From positions 1 to 21,595 of IMG/VR virus record IMGVR_UViG_3300020583_000477: a stretch of DNA of 21,595 nt. The stretch is one strand, 5' to 3'. A program made the translations under genes and the position numbers. Source of the stretch: a virus. Positions 14,571 through 21,535 of the stretch are shown piece after piece. How positions within the stretch are numbered: position 1 is the stretch's first letter; every line of letters starts with the position of its first letter. Below the pieces are notes generated by a model that did no database searches, was not told the DNA's origin, and saw only the letters and a program-made list of their open reading frames with translations.

Positions 14571-15296
14571 ATGCCAGTCGTCGGAACGACCGCTTACAAC
14601 ACCGCGGGGCAGATCACTTCGCTGGTGCGTTCGCTTTTGAATGACGCCGCGGGGAATTTGTTCACCGATACGGTGCTCTTGCCGTATGTGAACTCGGCGT
14701 ATCGCAAGGCGCAGCGCGCGCTGGCCAACGTGCAGTCGGGCAGCTTTTTGACGGACGATGTTCTGCTCGTTGTTGCGGCGGTCACTACGGTGGATGCGTC
14801 CGCGCAAGTCTCGATCACGGATGGCACGGCGCCACCGAACCAGTTGCCGACCGATTTGCTCGTGCCCGCGAAATTGTGGGAGCGCCGGAACCTCAGCTCC
14901 GACGATTTCATCGAGATGACGGACCTGACGGATCACGACGGTCTGCCGTCGGAGCCGCAGGGGCAGACGCTGCGTTACTGGGAGTGGCGCGCGGATGGTT
15001 TGTATTTCCTCGGCGCAACCCAGGACACGCAGATCCGCCTGCGCTATCAGAAATCCTATCCCGACCTCACCGACTCGACGAGCCCGGTGCTGATTCGCAA
15101 CGCGCAGGAAGCGCTGGCCTACGCCGCCGCAGCCATGGCGGGCGCCGCTCGGGGCGCGCCGCAAGCCGAGCGCTACGACGCCGCGGCCGCGGACGCCCTC
15201 GAAGATCTCCTCCTCCGCGCCACGCAGCGCGAGCAGCAGACCGGCCGCCGCCGCAGGCCGTTTTCGGCGAGGGCAGGTTTTGCGCCGCTGATTTAG
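14571..15296 (+). CDS. Head-tail adaptor/connector-like protein
   Basis: A 241-residue protein resembling adaptor proteins that sit below the portal in podovirus-like particles. It has an N-terminal helical part (ITSLVRSLLNDAAGNLFTDT, then LPYVNSAYRKAQRALANV, about residues 15-53) and a beta-rich middle. A loop LPTDLLVPAKLWERR (about 92-106) is followed by strands (LRYWEWRADGLYFLGA) and a closing helical part (QEALAYAAAAMAGAARGAPQ). The pattern of early helices, a YxxxAYRKxQ-type helix and the LPxDLLxPxxLWER loop is what I associate with SU10-like phage adaptors; this is a recollection. It precedes the large hub/nozzle gene, as expected for connector genes. The C-terminus is basic (RRRRPFSARAG). 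Confidence 0.62.
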   Translation: MPVVGTTAYNTAGQITSLVRSLLNDAAGNLFTDTVLLPYVNSAYRKAQRALANVQSGSFLTDDVLLVVAAVTTVDASAQVSITDGTAPPNQLPTDLLVPAKLWERRNLSSDDFIEMTDLTDHDGLPSEPQGQTLRYWEWRADGLYFLGATQDTQIRLRYQKSYPDLTDSTSPVLIRNAQEALAYAAAAMAGAARGAPQAERYDAAAADALEDLLLRATQREQQTGRRRRPFSARAGFAPLI

Positions 15297-15394
15297 TGAA
15301 GTGGCTAGTGGCGAGTGGCTAGCGAAACCCATGGCAATGTTCGTTGGGTTTTTGGTTTGTCTAGCCACTCGCCACTAGTGACTAGCCACTTCTT
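15295..15394. repeat. Inverted repeat pair (family B) overlapping a stop codon
   Basis: The left arm at 15295-15330 and right arm at 15360-15394 are long near-complements of GTGGCTAG/CTAGCCAC units separated by about 30 bases. The TAG stop of the adaptor-like gene (15294-15296) runs into the left arm. Reiterated CACGAATCAC-type units (15431-15456) then lead up to the next start codon with no recognisable Shine-Dalgarno. Confidence 0.85.
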
Positions 15395-15456
15395 CCAGCC
15401 CTTACAAAACGCACCACGCACAACACACGAATCACGACTCACAAACCACGAATCAC

Positions 15457-18171
15457 ATGTCCATCGCTGGCACAATTGACACTCCGCTGGATCTCTTCGG
15501 CGGCCTCGTCACCGATATGGCTGCGGCCGATTTGCCGCAGGGGGTGTCGCCCGATTGCCGCGACGTTGCATTTTTGCAGAGCGGGATGAAGACGCGGCCC
15601 GGGCTTCTCTCGGTGTTTGCGCCGATCGCGGGCAATCCGACCGTCAACTACCTCAAGACCTACATTCAGCCGAACCTGGTAAAAACCCTGCTGGCGATGG
15701 ATTCGGCCGGAAAGCTGTGGGGCGAGAATTCTCCAGGCGTGCTGACGCAGATCGCTTCCGGGCTAATGCCCAACGCCGCGGCGAGTTCCACTTCGCTTTT
15801 CGCGCGCGAATACGTCGCGCAGCACGACGGGAATTTCGGCCTGGATATTCCGCGGCAGTACGACGGAACGTATCTCGATCGCGTGAGTCAGATCGGGCCG
15901 GGCGCAGGCCCCACGGCGGTCGCCGACGTCATCTCGAATATTTCGTCGATCTCGAGGACGTCCAACGTCGTGACCGTGGCGATTGCGACGCCCATCGGGC
16001 TGCTTCCCACCGATCAGATCACCATCGCCGGCGTGACCGACACGAGTTATAACGGAACTTTTCCGGTCGCATCGATCATCGATTCGCTGCACTTCACGTA
16101 CGCGCAGACAGCGGCCAACTCGAGTTCGAGCGGCGGCACGGCCGCGCCCGTCGGCTCGATCGGCGCGGGCGTGCACCAGTGCGCGGTCATATTCGTTACA
16201 CGCCAGGGCTATCTCACGCGACCCTCGCCGCCGATCTCGTGGACCGCGGCGGGCGGCCTTCGCGCGAACGTCACAGGGCTTCCGTCCGTCGGTACGCTGC
16301 CGAATATCGTCGCGCGCATTCTCGCGTTCACCGGCGCCGGCGGCGATCTGTTCTTTTATACGACCGGCCTCGATGGCGCGCCGCAGATGCAGGTGCTCGA
16401 CAACAGCGTCTCGTCCTTCGTCGTCGATTTCTCGGACACCGCGCTGCTCGCGGGAATTTCCGCCGATTCGCTCTTCGATCTGGTGGAGCTCGGCGAATGC
16501 GCGGGGGTGATCGGCTATTCCGATCGCCTGTTCTGGTGGGGCGAGCGCAACAAGCAGAACAACTGGGAGAACCTTACGTTTGACGGCGGCTTCGGCGGCA
16601 CGGGGAACAACGTGCCTCTCGGATGGACGCCCGACGCGACGTTTTTCGCGGGCGGCGGCTTCGATTCCACGGATCAAGCGGTCTGGGGCAGCGACTATTC
16701 GATCCTGGGCGACGGCGCAACGGCCACGCGCGGCCTGATCACGCAAAGCGCGGTCGCAGACTACAACGGCGTCCCGCGCCTTCTTGCCAATACGAATTAT
16801 TCCGCGCGGGTTCGCGTACGCATGACGGGCGCGCTGGCGCAGGGCACGCTGCACGTGCACCTGTACAGCGCGTTCGCGGGGATCTCGACCACCGGCGTCG
16901 CCGTGCCCGCCGCGCAAATCACCACCACGGCGTGGAAGGAATTCATTGCGCCCATCACGCCGACGGGCGGGTTCCTACTGATTCCCTCCGACCTGGTGCT
17001 GCGCGTGTACGCGGACGGCACGCCCACGATCAATGCCGGATTCCTCGTCGACAACATCGAGATTTTTCCGACCGCCCAGCCCTACAACACGTCGCTCGTT
17101 CGCGCGTCACTGGCCGAAGATCCCGAAAGCTACGACGGCGTGACGGGATTCTTGAGCGTGGACGAGAACGACGGGCAGACCGTGCGCGCCGCGTTTCTCC
17201 TGCGCGAACGCCTTTACTTCGCGAAGGACCGCTCGATGCACGTCACCCAGGACGACGGCGTTAACGAGCCCGCCTCGTGGACGATCAACGAAGTCTCGAA
17301 CGCGGTGGGCACGCCTTCGGTGCGGGGCGTCGATGTGGGAGAAGACTGGGCGGTGATCGCGGGACGCGCCGGCGTATACCTCTTCGACGGCGGCGAGCCG
17401 GTGAAAATTTCGCAGGAAATTCAGCCGCTGTGGGACACGATCAACTGGGCGGCCGGACAAACGCTCTGGGTGCGCGTCGATACGCGCAACAAGCGCATCC
17501 TGTGCGGCGTGCCCACGGGCACGGCGACCGCGCCGAATCTCGTTCTCATGCTCGACTATCGCGGCCTGTCCAGCGCCAGCGAGATCGCGTCGCTGGGATC
17601 GGTCCTCTTCTCGACGCTCTCAGGGAAATTGTACGCGGTCGGCCGCTCGCGCAAGTGGTGCCCGTGGTACATCACGGCGAATTCGTGCGCCCTCGTCGAG
17701 CGCTCTGACGGCACGGCGCAGGTGTTCCTCGGCAACGGCTCGGGAAGCGGCTCGGCTGGTCCGCTCACCATCAATGGGAAAATCTACCAGCTTTCCGACA
17801 CGCAATTTTCCGATGACGGCGCGGCCATCAACTCGTACTACACGACGTATTTTTTCCTGAGCAACGAGCTCGAGCAATCGTTTCAGGTTCGCTCGCACCG
17901 AAAACTGTTCTCGTATCTCGCGCTCTACGCCGAAGGAGCAGGGAACTTGAACCTCACCGCGTTCGTGGACAACCAGGCGTATCCGACCGCATTGCCGCCG
18001 CTCCCGCTCTCCTCTCCTGGCGCCAAAGATCTCGAGTTACCCATCAATCTGCTCGGCGAACGCGTCGCCTTTCAGGTCGGCACAAACTCGCCTGGCGCGT
18101 GGTTCAAGCTCGAGCGCTTCGTGCCGTCGCTACTGCCGGATCCGTGGTCGCCGGTGCGGGGTGGGAATTGA
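15457..18171 (+). CDS. Large tail hub/nozzle-like protein
   Basis: A 904-residue beta-rich protein. The N-terminus (GGLVTDMAAADLPQGVSPDC then RDVAFLQSGMKTRPGL) resembles the start of podovirus tail nozzle/stabilisation proteins of the P22 gp10 type, in which a beta-propeller closes the tail tube. A compact segment at about residues 160-228 (SNVVTVAIATPIGLLPTDQI, later SYNGTFPVASI) matches a small Ig-like module common in bacterial and phage surface proteins. A jelly-roll-like segment at about 390-550 (ANTNYSARVRVRMTGALAQG, ending FLVDNIEIFP) resembles a carbohydrate-binding domain. Propeller-like strands resume after 560 (GRAGVYLFDGGEPVKIS). The gene has no Shine-Dalgarno and directly follows a repeat. 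The nozzle role is an inference from position and the N-terminal pattern. Confidence 0.6.
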   Translation: MSIAGTIDTPLDLFGGLVTDMAAADLPQGVSPDCRDVAFLQSGMKTRPGLLSVFAPIAGNPTVNYLKTYIQPNLVKTLLAMDSAGKLWGENSPGVLTQIASGLMPNAAASSTSLFAREYVAQHDGNFGLDIPRQYDGTYLDRVSQIGPGAGPTAVADVISNISSISRTSNVVTVAIATPIGLLPTDQITIAGVTDTSYNGTFPVASIIDSLHFTYAQTAANSSSSGGTAAPVGSIGAGVHQCAVIFVTRQGYLTRPSPPISWTAAGGLRANVTGLPSVGTLPNIVARILAFTGAGGDLFFYTTGLDGAPQMQVLDNSVSSFVVDFSDTALLAGISADSLFDLVELGECAGVIGYSDRLFWWGERNKQNNWENLTFDGGFGGTGNNVPLGWTPDATFFAGGGFDSTDQAVWGSDYSILGDGATATRGLITQSAVADYNGVPRLLANTNYSARVRVRMTGALAQGTLHVHLYSAFAGISTTGVAVPAAQITTTAWKEFIAPITPTGGFLLIPSDLVLRVYADGTPTINAGFLVDNIEIFPTAQPYNTSLVRASLAEDPESYDGVTGFLSVDENDGQTVRAAFLLRERLYFAKDRSMHVTQDDGVNEPASWTINEVSNAVGTPSVRGVDVGEDWAVIAGRAGVYLFDGGEPVKISQEIQPLWDTINWAAGQTLWVRVDTRNKRILCGVPTGTATAPNLVLMLDYRGLSSASEIASLGSVLFSTLSGKLYAVGRSRKWCPWYITANSCALVERSDGTAQVFLGNGSGSGSAGPLTINGKIYQLSDTQFSDDGAAINSYYTTYFFLSNELEQSFQVRSHRKLFSYLALYAEGAGNLNLTAFVDNQAYPTALPPLPLSSPGAKDLELPINLLGERVAFQVGTNSPGAWFKLERFVPSLLPDPWSPVRGGN

Positions 18172-18228
18172 TGCAGCAAAACAAGAAGTCCTTTCGTGCT
18201 ATCCTGTCGCAGGTTTTCCATGAGCGCC

Positions 18229-18265
18229 TGACCGCGGGACCCACTGCGGTCACGTCCTGATTTTT
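18229..18265 (+). terminator. Possible weak terminator after the nozzle gene
   Basis: TGACCGC and GCGGTCA form a 7-bp stem (18229-18235 with 18246-18252) around a ten-base loop, followed after eight bases by TTTTT. The U tract is short and spaced from the stem, so activity is uncertain. It lies where the structural genes give way to the ATPase-TOPRIM pair. Nothing else is recognised in the 233-base gap (18172-18404). Confidence 0.35.
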
Positions 18266-18404
18266 GACTGGGGACGACGCCTGCAACACGGTCGCGCGAG
18301 ATTTTGTTATGGGATATTGATGTCAGGAGCGTGGCGTGTTAGAGAGAACAGGTCAATTAGGGCGTGGCGATGGACGCTCATTTCATGCCCCAAAGGACTA
18401 TAAA

Positions 18405-19460
18405 ATGATCCGCTCTCTCGAAATATCCAATTTCCGTGGGTTCAAGCAAGTCGCTCTTTCTAACCTACCGCGATTCAACGTTCTAATAGGCGAAAGCGGG
18501 AGTGGTAAGACTGCCTTTCTCGAAGCGCTCTGGATTCAATGCGGAATTAGTCCGGAGATATATTTCCGAATGCGTTTTTTTCGCGGAATGGCCGAGCAGC
18601 AAGTCCAACTGGGCGGCGATAGGTTGAGCTACGAAGCGTTTTTCAATGACCTTTTCTACGATCCCTCGCTCGATATCGGAGCACTGATTCAAATTATCGA
18701 TTCTGAGCTCGGATCGCGACACCTAAATATTGCGTACGGCACCCCCGCACAAGTGACCATGAATGCTGTACAAATGCAACCGGGTGCCAACCCAGTTGCA
18801 CGGCCGCTCCATTTTCGTTGGAAGGTTGGGGATACAGAGTACGATGTTCCGCTAAGAATCGCGAATAATCAGATGGTTGTTGAGAACCCCCCGCCCCAAT
18901 ATCCCGGTGTTTACTTTGCATCGTCATTCGTGTCGAGTGCACGAGAAACTGCTGAACGCCTTTCAATACTGAGTATACGAGGCGAAAAAGAGAAAATAGC
19001 GGAGACCATCAAGAAGATTTATCGGAACATTGTTGACATAAGTTCTGAGAGTGTTTCAGGTCAACAACAAATATGGGCCTCGGTGAAGGGAGTAAAGCGC
19101 AAGATACCGCTTGCGGTGGTGTCTTCCGGTATTAACAAGTTTGCGAGTCTATTGCTGGGAATTTGCCTCAATCCGGGCGGCGCTTTGCTAGTGGATGAGA
19201 TCGACAATGGCTTTTATTTTCTTGACTACGAAAGTATCTTCGGAACTTTGGTGGAGTTCTGTGACACGTATGACGTCCAGCTCTTCGCCGCGACGCACAA
19301 TTGGGAATTTCTCAAGGCCGTTGCCAAAGTCATGGAATCGCGACTGCGAGATCTTTCCATGCTTAAAACACAATTTCAGGATGGGGAATGTACGGTCCGC
19401 CAGATCGAGGGTGTCTCTTCTGTGGCGGCGATTGAAGAGGAAATCGACATCCGCAAATAA
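18405..19460 (+). CDS. ABC-type AAA ATPase (OLD/PARIS AriA-like), probable defence ATPase
   Basis: A 351-residue ATPase of the SMC/Rad50/OLD-like class. It opens with IRSLEISNFRGFKQVAL, the typical N-terminus of that class. Walker A is GESGSGKT (29-36), a signature-like SSG lies at 240-242, Walker B is LLVDE (261-265) and the H-loop is ATH with His298. There is no long coiled coil; residues 50-235 hold a compact insertion. It is shorter than typical OLD nucleases because the TOPRIM domain is not fused but encoded by the next gene, whose ATG overlaps this stop by one base. AAAGGA seven bases upstream supports this start over the in-frame GTG at 18336. Codon use is less GC-biased than in the phage genes around it. 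ATP-driven sensing or activation of the partner is inferred from family behaviour. Confidence 0.82.
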   Translation: MIRSLEISNFRGFKQVALSNLPRFNVLIGESGSGKTAFLEALWIQCGISPEIYFRMRFFRGMAEQQVQLGGDRLSYEAFFNDLFYDPSLDIGALIQIIDSELGSRHLNIAYGTPAQVTMNAVQMQPGANPVARPLHFRWKVGDTEYDVPLRIANNQMVVENPPPQYPGVYFASSFVSSARETAERLSILSIRGEKEKIAETIKKIYRNIVDISSESVSGQQQIWASVKGVKRKIPLAVVSSGINKFASLLLGICLNPGGALLVDEIDNGFYFLDYESIFGTLVEFCDTYDVQLFAATHNWEFLKAVAKVMESRLRDLSMLKTQFQDGECTVRQIEGVSSVAAIEEEIDIRK

Positions 19461-20119
19461 TGGCACAGCTCATCGATTCCCCGTATCAGTTGATCTGCGA
19501 GGGAAAAGCGGATGAGGTGTTCTTTTCTCGCCTGCTGAAGGCGAGCGGCAGAAATGTAAACGTCGCATGCCCCAAAAAAGAAGACGGCGGTGGGGCCGGG
19601 AAGTCCGGAATGTTCAACCGCCTAATTGGTCTTCAGGCGGAGTTCGGCAGAATTAGTCGGGTCGTATTGGCGATTGATTCTGATGACGATCCGGCGCAAG
19701 CCCTTGAAGATGCGTGCGGGGAATTTAGAAAGGCCAACGCAGCCAATGCTGCCAAGGCATACCCTGTTCCAACCGGCGCAGGTGTTATGACTCCAGGTTC
19801 TCCGACAACTGCTGTAGTGCTGGTGCCTGGTGTCGGCTTGAAAGGGTGCCTCGATGCTCTTCTCCTTCCCAGTTTTGAGCAACAATATTCAGGAGCCAAG
19901 GTTGACTGTGTAAATGCTTTCTGCGACTGCGTCCGAGATCCGCTCCGAGGAGTAACGCGGGATTCAAAGGTGCGATTGCGGGCCTTGATTGCGGCTGCGT
20001 GGCCAAAGAACCCGGGTATCAGCTTATCGTTCTTATTGGAAGAAAAGAACTGCCCAATAGACCTTGCGCACGCTTCTTTTAATCCAATACGCAACCTACT
20101 GCTTGGGCTATTCCCGTAG
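19460..20119 (+). CDS. TOPRIM-domain effector candidate (DUF3226-like), partner of the ATPase
   Basis: A 219-residue protein with the TOPRIM pattern: strand-turn LICEGKADEVFFSRLL with Glu14, then VVLAIDSDDDPAQAL with Asp73, Asp75 and Asp77, the acidic set that binds metal in TOPRIM nucleases and primases. The first 80 residues resemble DUF3226; the later PGVGLKGCLDALLLPSF segment also fits that family. It is translationally coupled to the upstream ATPase gene (ATG overlaps TAA). Two-gene ATPase plus TOPRIM modules occur in PARIS (AriA/AriB) and, as fusions, in OLD and Gabija GajA, where TOPRIM cleaves nucleic acid once the ATPase responds to infection. By analogy this is the likely effector; its substrate cannot be told from sequence. 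Confidence 0.72.
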   Translation: MAQLIDSPYQLICEGKADEVFFSRLLKASGRNVNVACPKKEDGGGAGKSGMFNRLIGLQAEFGRISRVVLAIDSDDDPAQALEDACGEFRKANAANAAKAYPVPTGAGVMTPGSPTTAVVLVPGVGLKGCLDALLLPSFEQQYSGAKVDCVNAFCDCVRDPLRGVTRDSKVRLRALIAAAWPKNPGISLSFLLEEKNCPIDLAHASFNPIRNLLLGLFP

Positions 20120-20175
20120 TAGCTGCCGGTACGTAGTGATTCTGTCTCATCGATCCCTCGCGCTTCGTTGCGCTT

Positions 20176-20200
20176 CCGATCACTAGTCACAAGTCACCCG
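20176..20200. repeat. Degenerate family B repeat fragment
   Basis: ATCACTAGTCACAAGTCAC resembles the right arm of family B. It lies between the TOPRIM gene and the next structural gene and may mark the right edge of the inserted ATPase-TOPRIM block. No matching left arm is clear. Confidence 0.5.
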
Positions 20201-20217
20201 CTCCGCTCGCGACGTAC

Positions 20218-20733
20218 ATGCTGAAAATCGGCCAACTCGCCCAAATCAAGAGCGAATCGCCCTACGTCTACGAAGCGCTGACGCAGCTCGTCAACGCCGT
20301 GAACGCGGTGGGGCGGGGAACCGGCGTCGATCCCTCCGGCTCGATCTCCGCGCCCACATCGATCGGCGGCCTCAGCGTCACCGCCGCTGACGGCATTTTC
20401 GACATCGCCATCACCGACAACTCCTCGGTGAATCGCGGCGTGTTCTATTTCGCGGAGTCGGACACGACGCCCGCGTTCCACCAGCCCTACGTGCACTTTC
20501 TCGGCAGCTCACGCAACTATCGCATCGCACTCGGCAATCAGACGCTCTACTGGCGCGCCTACTCGCAGTACCTCGGCTCGGAAACGTCCCAGCCGGTCAC
20601 GTTCGGCAATCCTCCCACCGCCGTCACCGGAGGCGGAACCGCCAGCGGCCCCGCGCTGCAACCCTCCAGCGGCAGCGGCACCGCCGCGGGCAACGAAGGC
20701 GGCTCCGGCTTCGGCCAAAAACCGCGCAGGTAG
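20218..20733 (+). CDS. Small fibre- or tail-associated protein
   Basis: A 171-residue protein. A short N-terminal helix (YVYEALTQLVNAVNAVG, about residues 19-35) is followed by a beta-sandwich-like body (GLSVTAADGIFDIAITDN to LYWRAYSQYLGSETSQPVTF, about 50-128). The tail is disordered, Gly/Ser/Ala-rich, and ends FGQKPRR. Helix plus FN3-like domain plus flexible tail suits a minor tail or fibre component. The GC-rich codon style returns here after the ATPase-TOPRIM block. No Shine-Dalgarno is seen. The TAG stop (20731-20733) is part of the REP-like repeat that follows, so the gene may originally have ended differently. Confidence 0.55.
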   Translation: MLKIGQLAQIKSESPYVYEALTQLVNAVNAVGRGTGVDPSGSISAPTSIGGLSVTAADGIFDIAITDNSSVNRGVFYFAESDTTPAFHQPYVHFLGSSRNYRIALGNQTLYWRAYSQYLGSETSQPVTFGNPPTAVTGGGTASGPALQPSSGSGTAAGNEGGSGFGQKPRR

Positions 20734-20880
20734 GACAGGCTTCCAGCCTGTCGCCTTTGCGCGCACAGCCCAGCATGCCCCGTGCGCGTGAGCCAGCCGT
20801 TCTTGCACGAGCTACCCCTGGATTTTGGATTTTTGCCGCCACTGAAACTGCAACCCCGACAGGCTACAAGCCTGTCCTAC
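20730..20880. repeat. REP-like inverted repeat pair (family A) overlapping a stop codon
   Basis: The left arm at 20730-20753 and right arm at 20856-20880 face each other over about 100 bases. The left arm provides the TAG of the preceding gene, and the right arm ends three bases before the ATG of the next one. The pair therefore fills the whole gap and leaves no room for an ordinary ribosome binding site outside the repeat. Confidence 0.88.
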
Positions 20881-20883
20881 GCG

Positions 20884-21399
20884 ATGCGCATCCGTCATTA
20901 CACGCCCGCCGATCTCGACGCGCTTCGCCGCCTGCATGCCGCGCAAGGATTCGGCTACCCGTTTCCCGATCTCGAATCTCCACTCTTCATTTCAAAGCTG
21001 GTCCTCGAAGAAGCTGACAACGATGCACCGGAAGTCGATGGGCGCATTGGAAGGGAACTGACGAGTCAAGGCTCCCCGGCGGAACCACGCGGAGCTGAGT
21101 ACCCTCATCAGAGCACTCGGCCGTCGGCTAATTCGCCGCACATCGTAATGGCCGTGCTCCTCCGCCTCACAGCGGAAGCCTACCTGCTGCACGACGCCTC
21201 CGCCGGCACGCCGCGCCAGCGCTGGCAAAATCTCCTCGCCCTGCACGAAGCCGCCCGCCAAGACGCCGCCGCCCGCGGCCTAGACGACGTCCAGGCCTTT
21301 CTCCCCCCACGCGTCGCGCGCGCCTTCGGCCGCCGCCTCGCCCGCCTGGGCTGGCGCCAGGATCCCTGGCCGTGCTTTTCAAAAACGGTTAGTGACTAG
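20884..21399 (+). CDS. GNAT-like acetyltransferase fold protein of phage module
   Basis: A 171-residue protein starting MRIRHYTPADLDALRRLHAA, a typical GNAT first strand and helix. A later block (VMAVLLRLTAEAYLLHD, then RWQNLLALHEAARQDAAARG) and RRLARLGWRQDPWPCFSK at the end fit the rest of the fold. Between about residues 40 and 82 lies an extra hydrophilic stretch (GRELTSQGSPAEPRGAE and neighbours) that interrupts what should be adjoining strands and may be another inserted segment. Such proteins occur in phage structural clusters; whether they acetylate anything is unknown, and no clear acetyl-CoA pyrophosphate loop is seen. ATG 20884 is preferred over the in-frame start at 20782 because the longer form would translate a REP-like repeat. 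The stop lies in the next repeat. Confidence 0.6.
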   Translation: MRIRHYTPADLDALRRLHAAQGFGYPFPDLESPLFISKLVLEEADNDAPEVDGRIGRELTSQGSPAEPRGAEYPHQSTRPSANSPHIVMAVLLRLTAEAYLLHDASAGTPRQRWQNLLALHEAARQDAAARGLDDVQAFLPPRVARAFGRRLARLGWRQDPWPCFSKTVSD

Positions 21400-21525
21400 T
21401 GGCGAGTGGCTAGCGAAACCCGCATTTCCACACTTCAGTTTTGGTCAAGCTCATCCACTCTTCACGAACCCCGAATCACAAATCACGAATCACTAGCCAC
21501 TAGTCACTCGCCACTGGCCACTCGG
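21391..21525. repeat. Inverted repeat pair (family B) overlapping a stop codon and next to a ribosome binding site
   Basis: The left arm at 21391-21421 contains the TAG of the GNAT-like gene (21397-21399). The right arm at 21491-21525 ends at the ribosome binding site of the next gene. Short CGAATCACAAATCACGAATC units precede the right arm, as they also do before the gene at 15457. Confidence 0.85.
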
Positions 21526-21530
21526 AGGTG
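21524..21530 (+). promoter_or_regulatory. Shine-Dalgarno at the edge of a repeat
   Basis: GGAGGTG lies five bases before ATG 21536 and begins at the last bases of the family B right arm. Confidence 0.65.
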
Positions 21531-21535
21531 TCCCC

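Noticed and set aside
15763-16917. Minus-strand 384-residue open frame opposite the hub/nozzle gene
   Set aside because: Arg/Asp/Ala-rich antisense shadow without recognisable motifs; the sense frame encodes a clear beta-rich phage protein.
20782-20883. Longer N-terminus of the GNAT-like protein
   Set aside because: It would translate a REP-like repeat arm, and the GNAT fold begins exactly at the later ATG.
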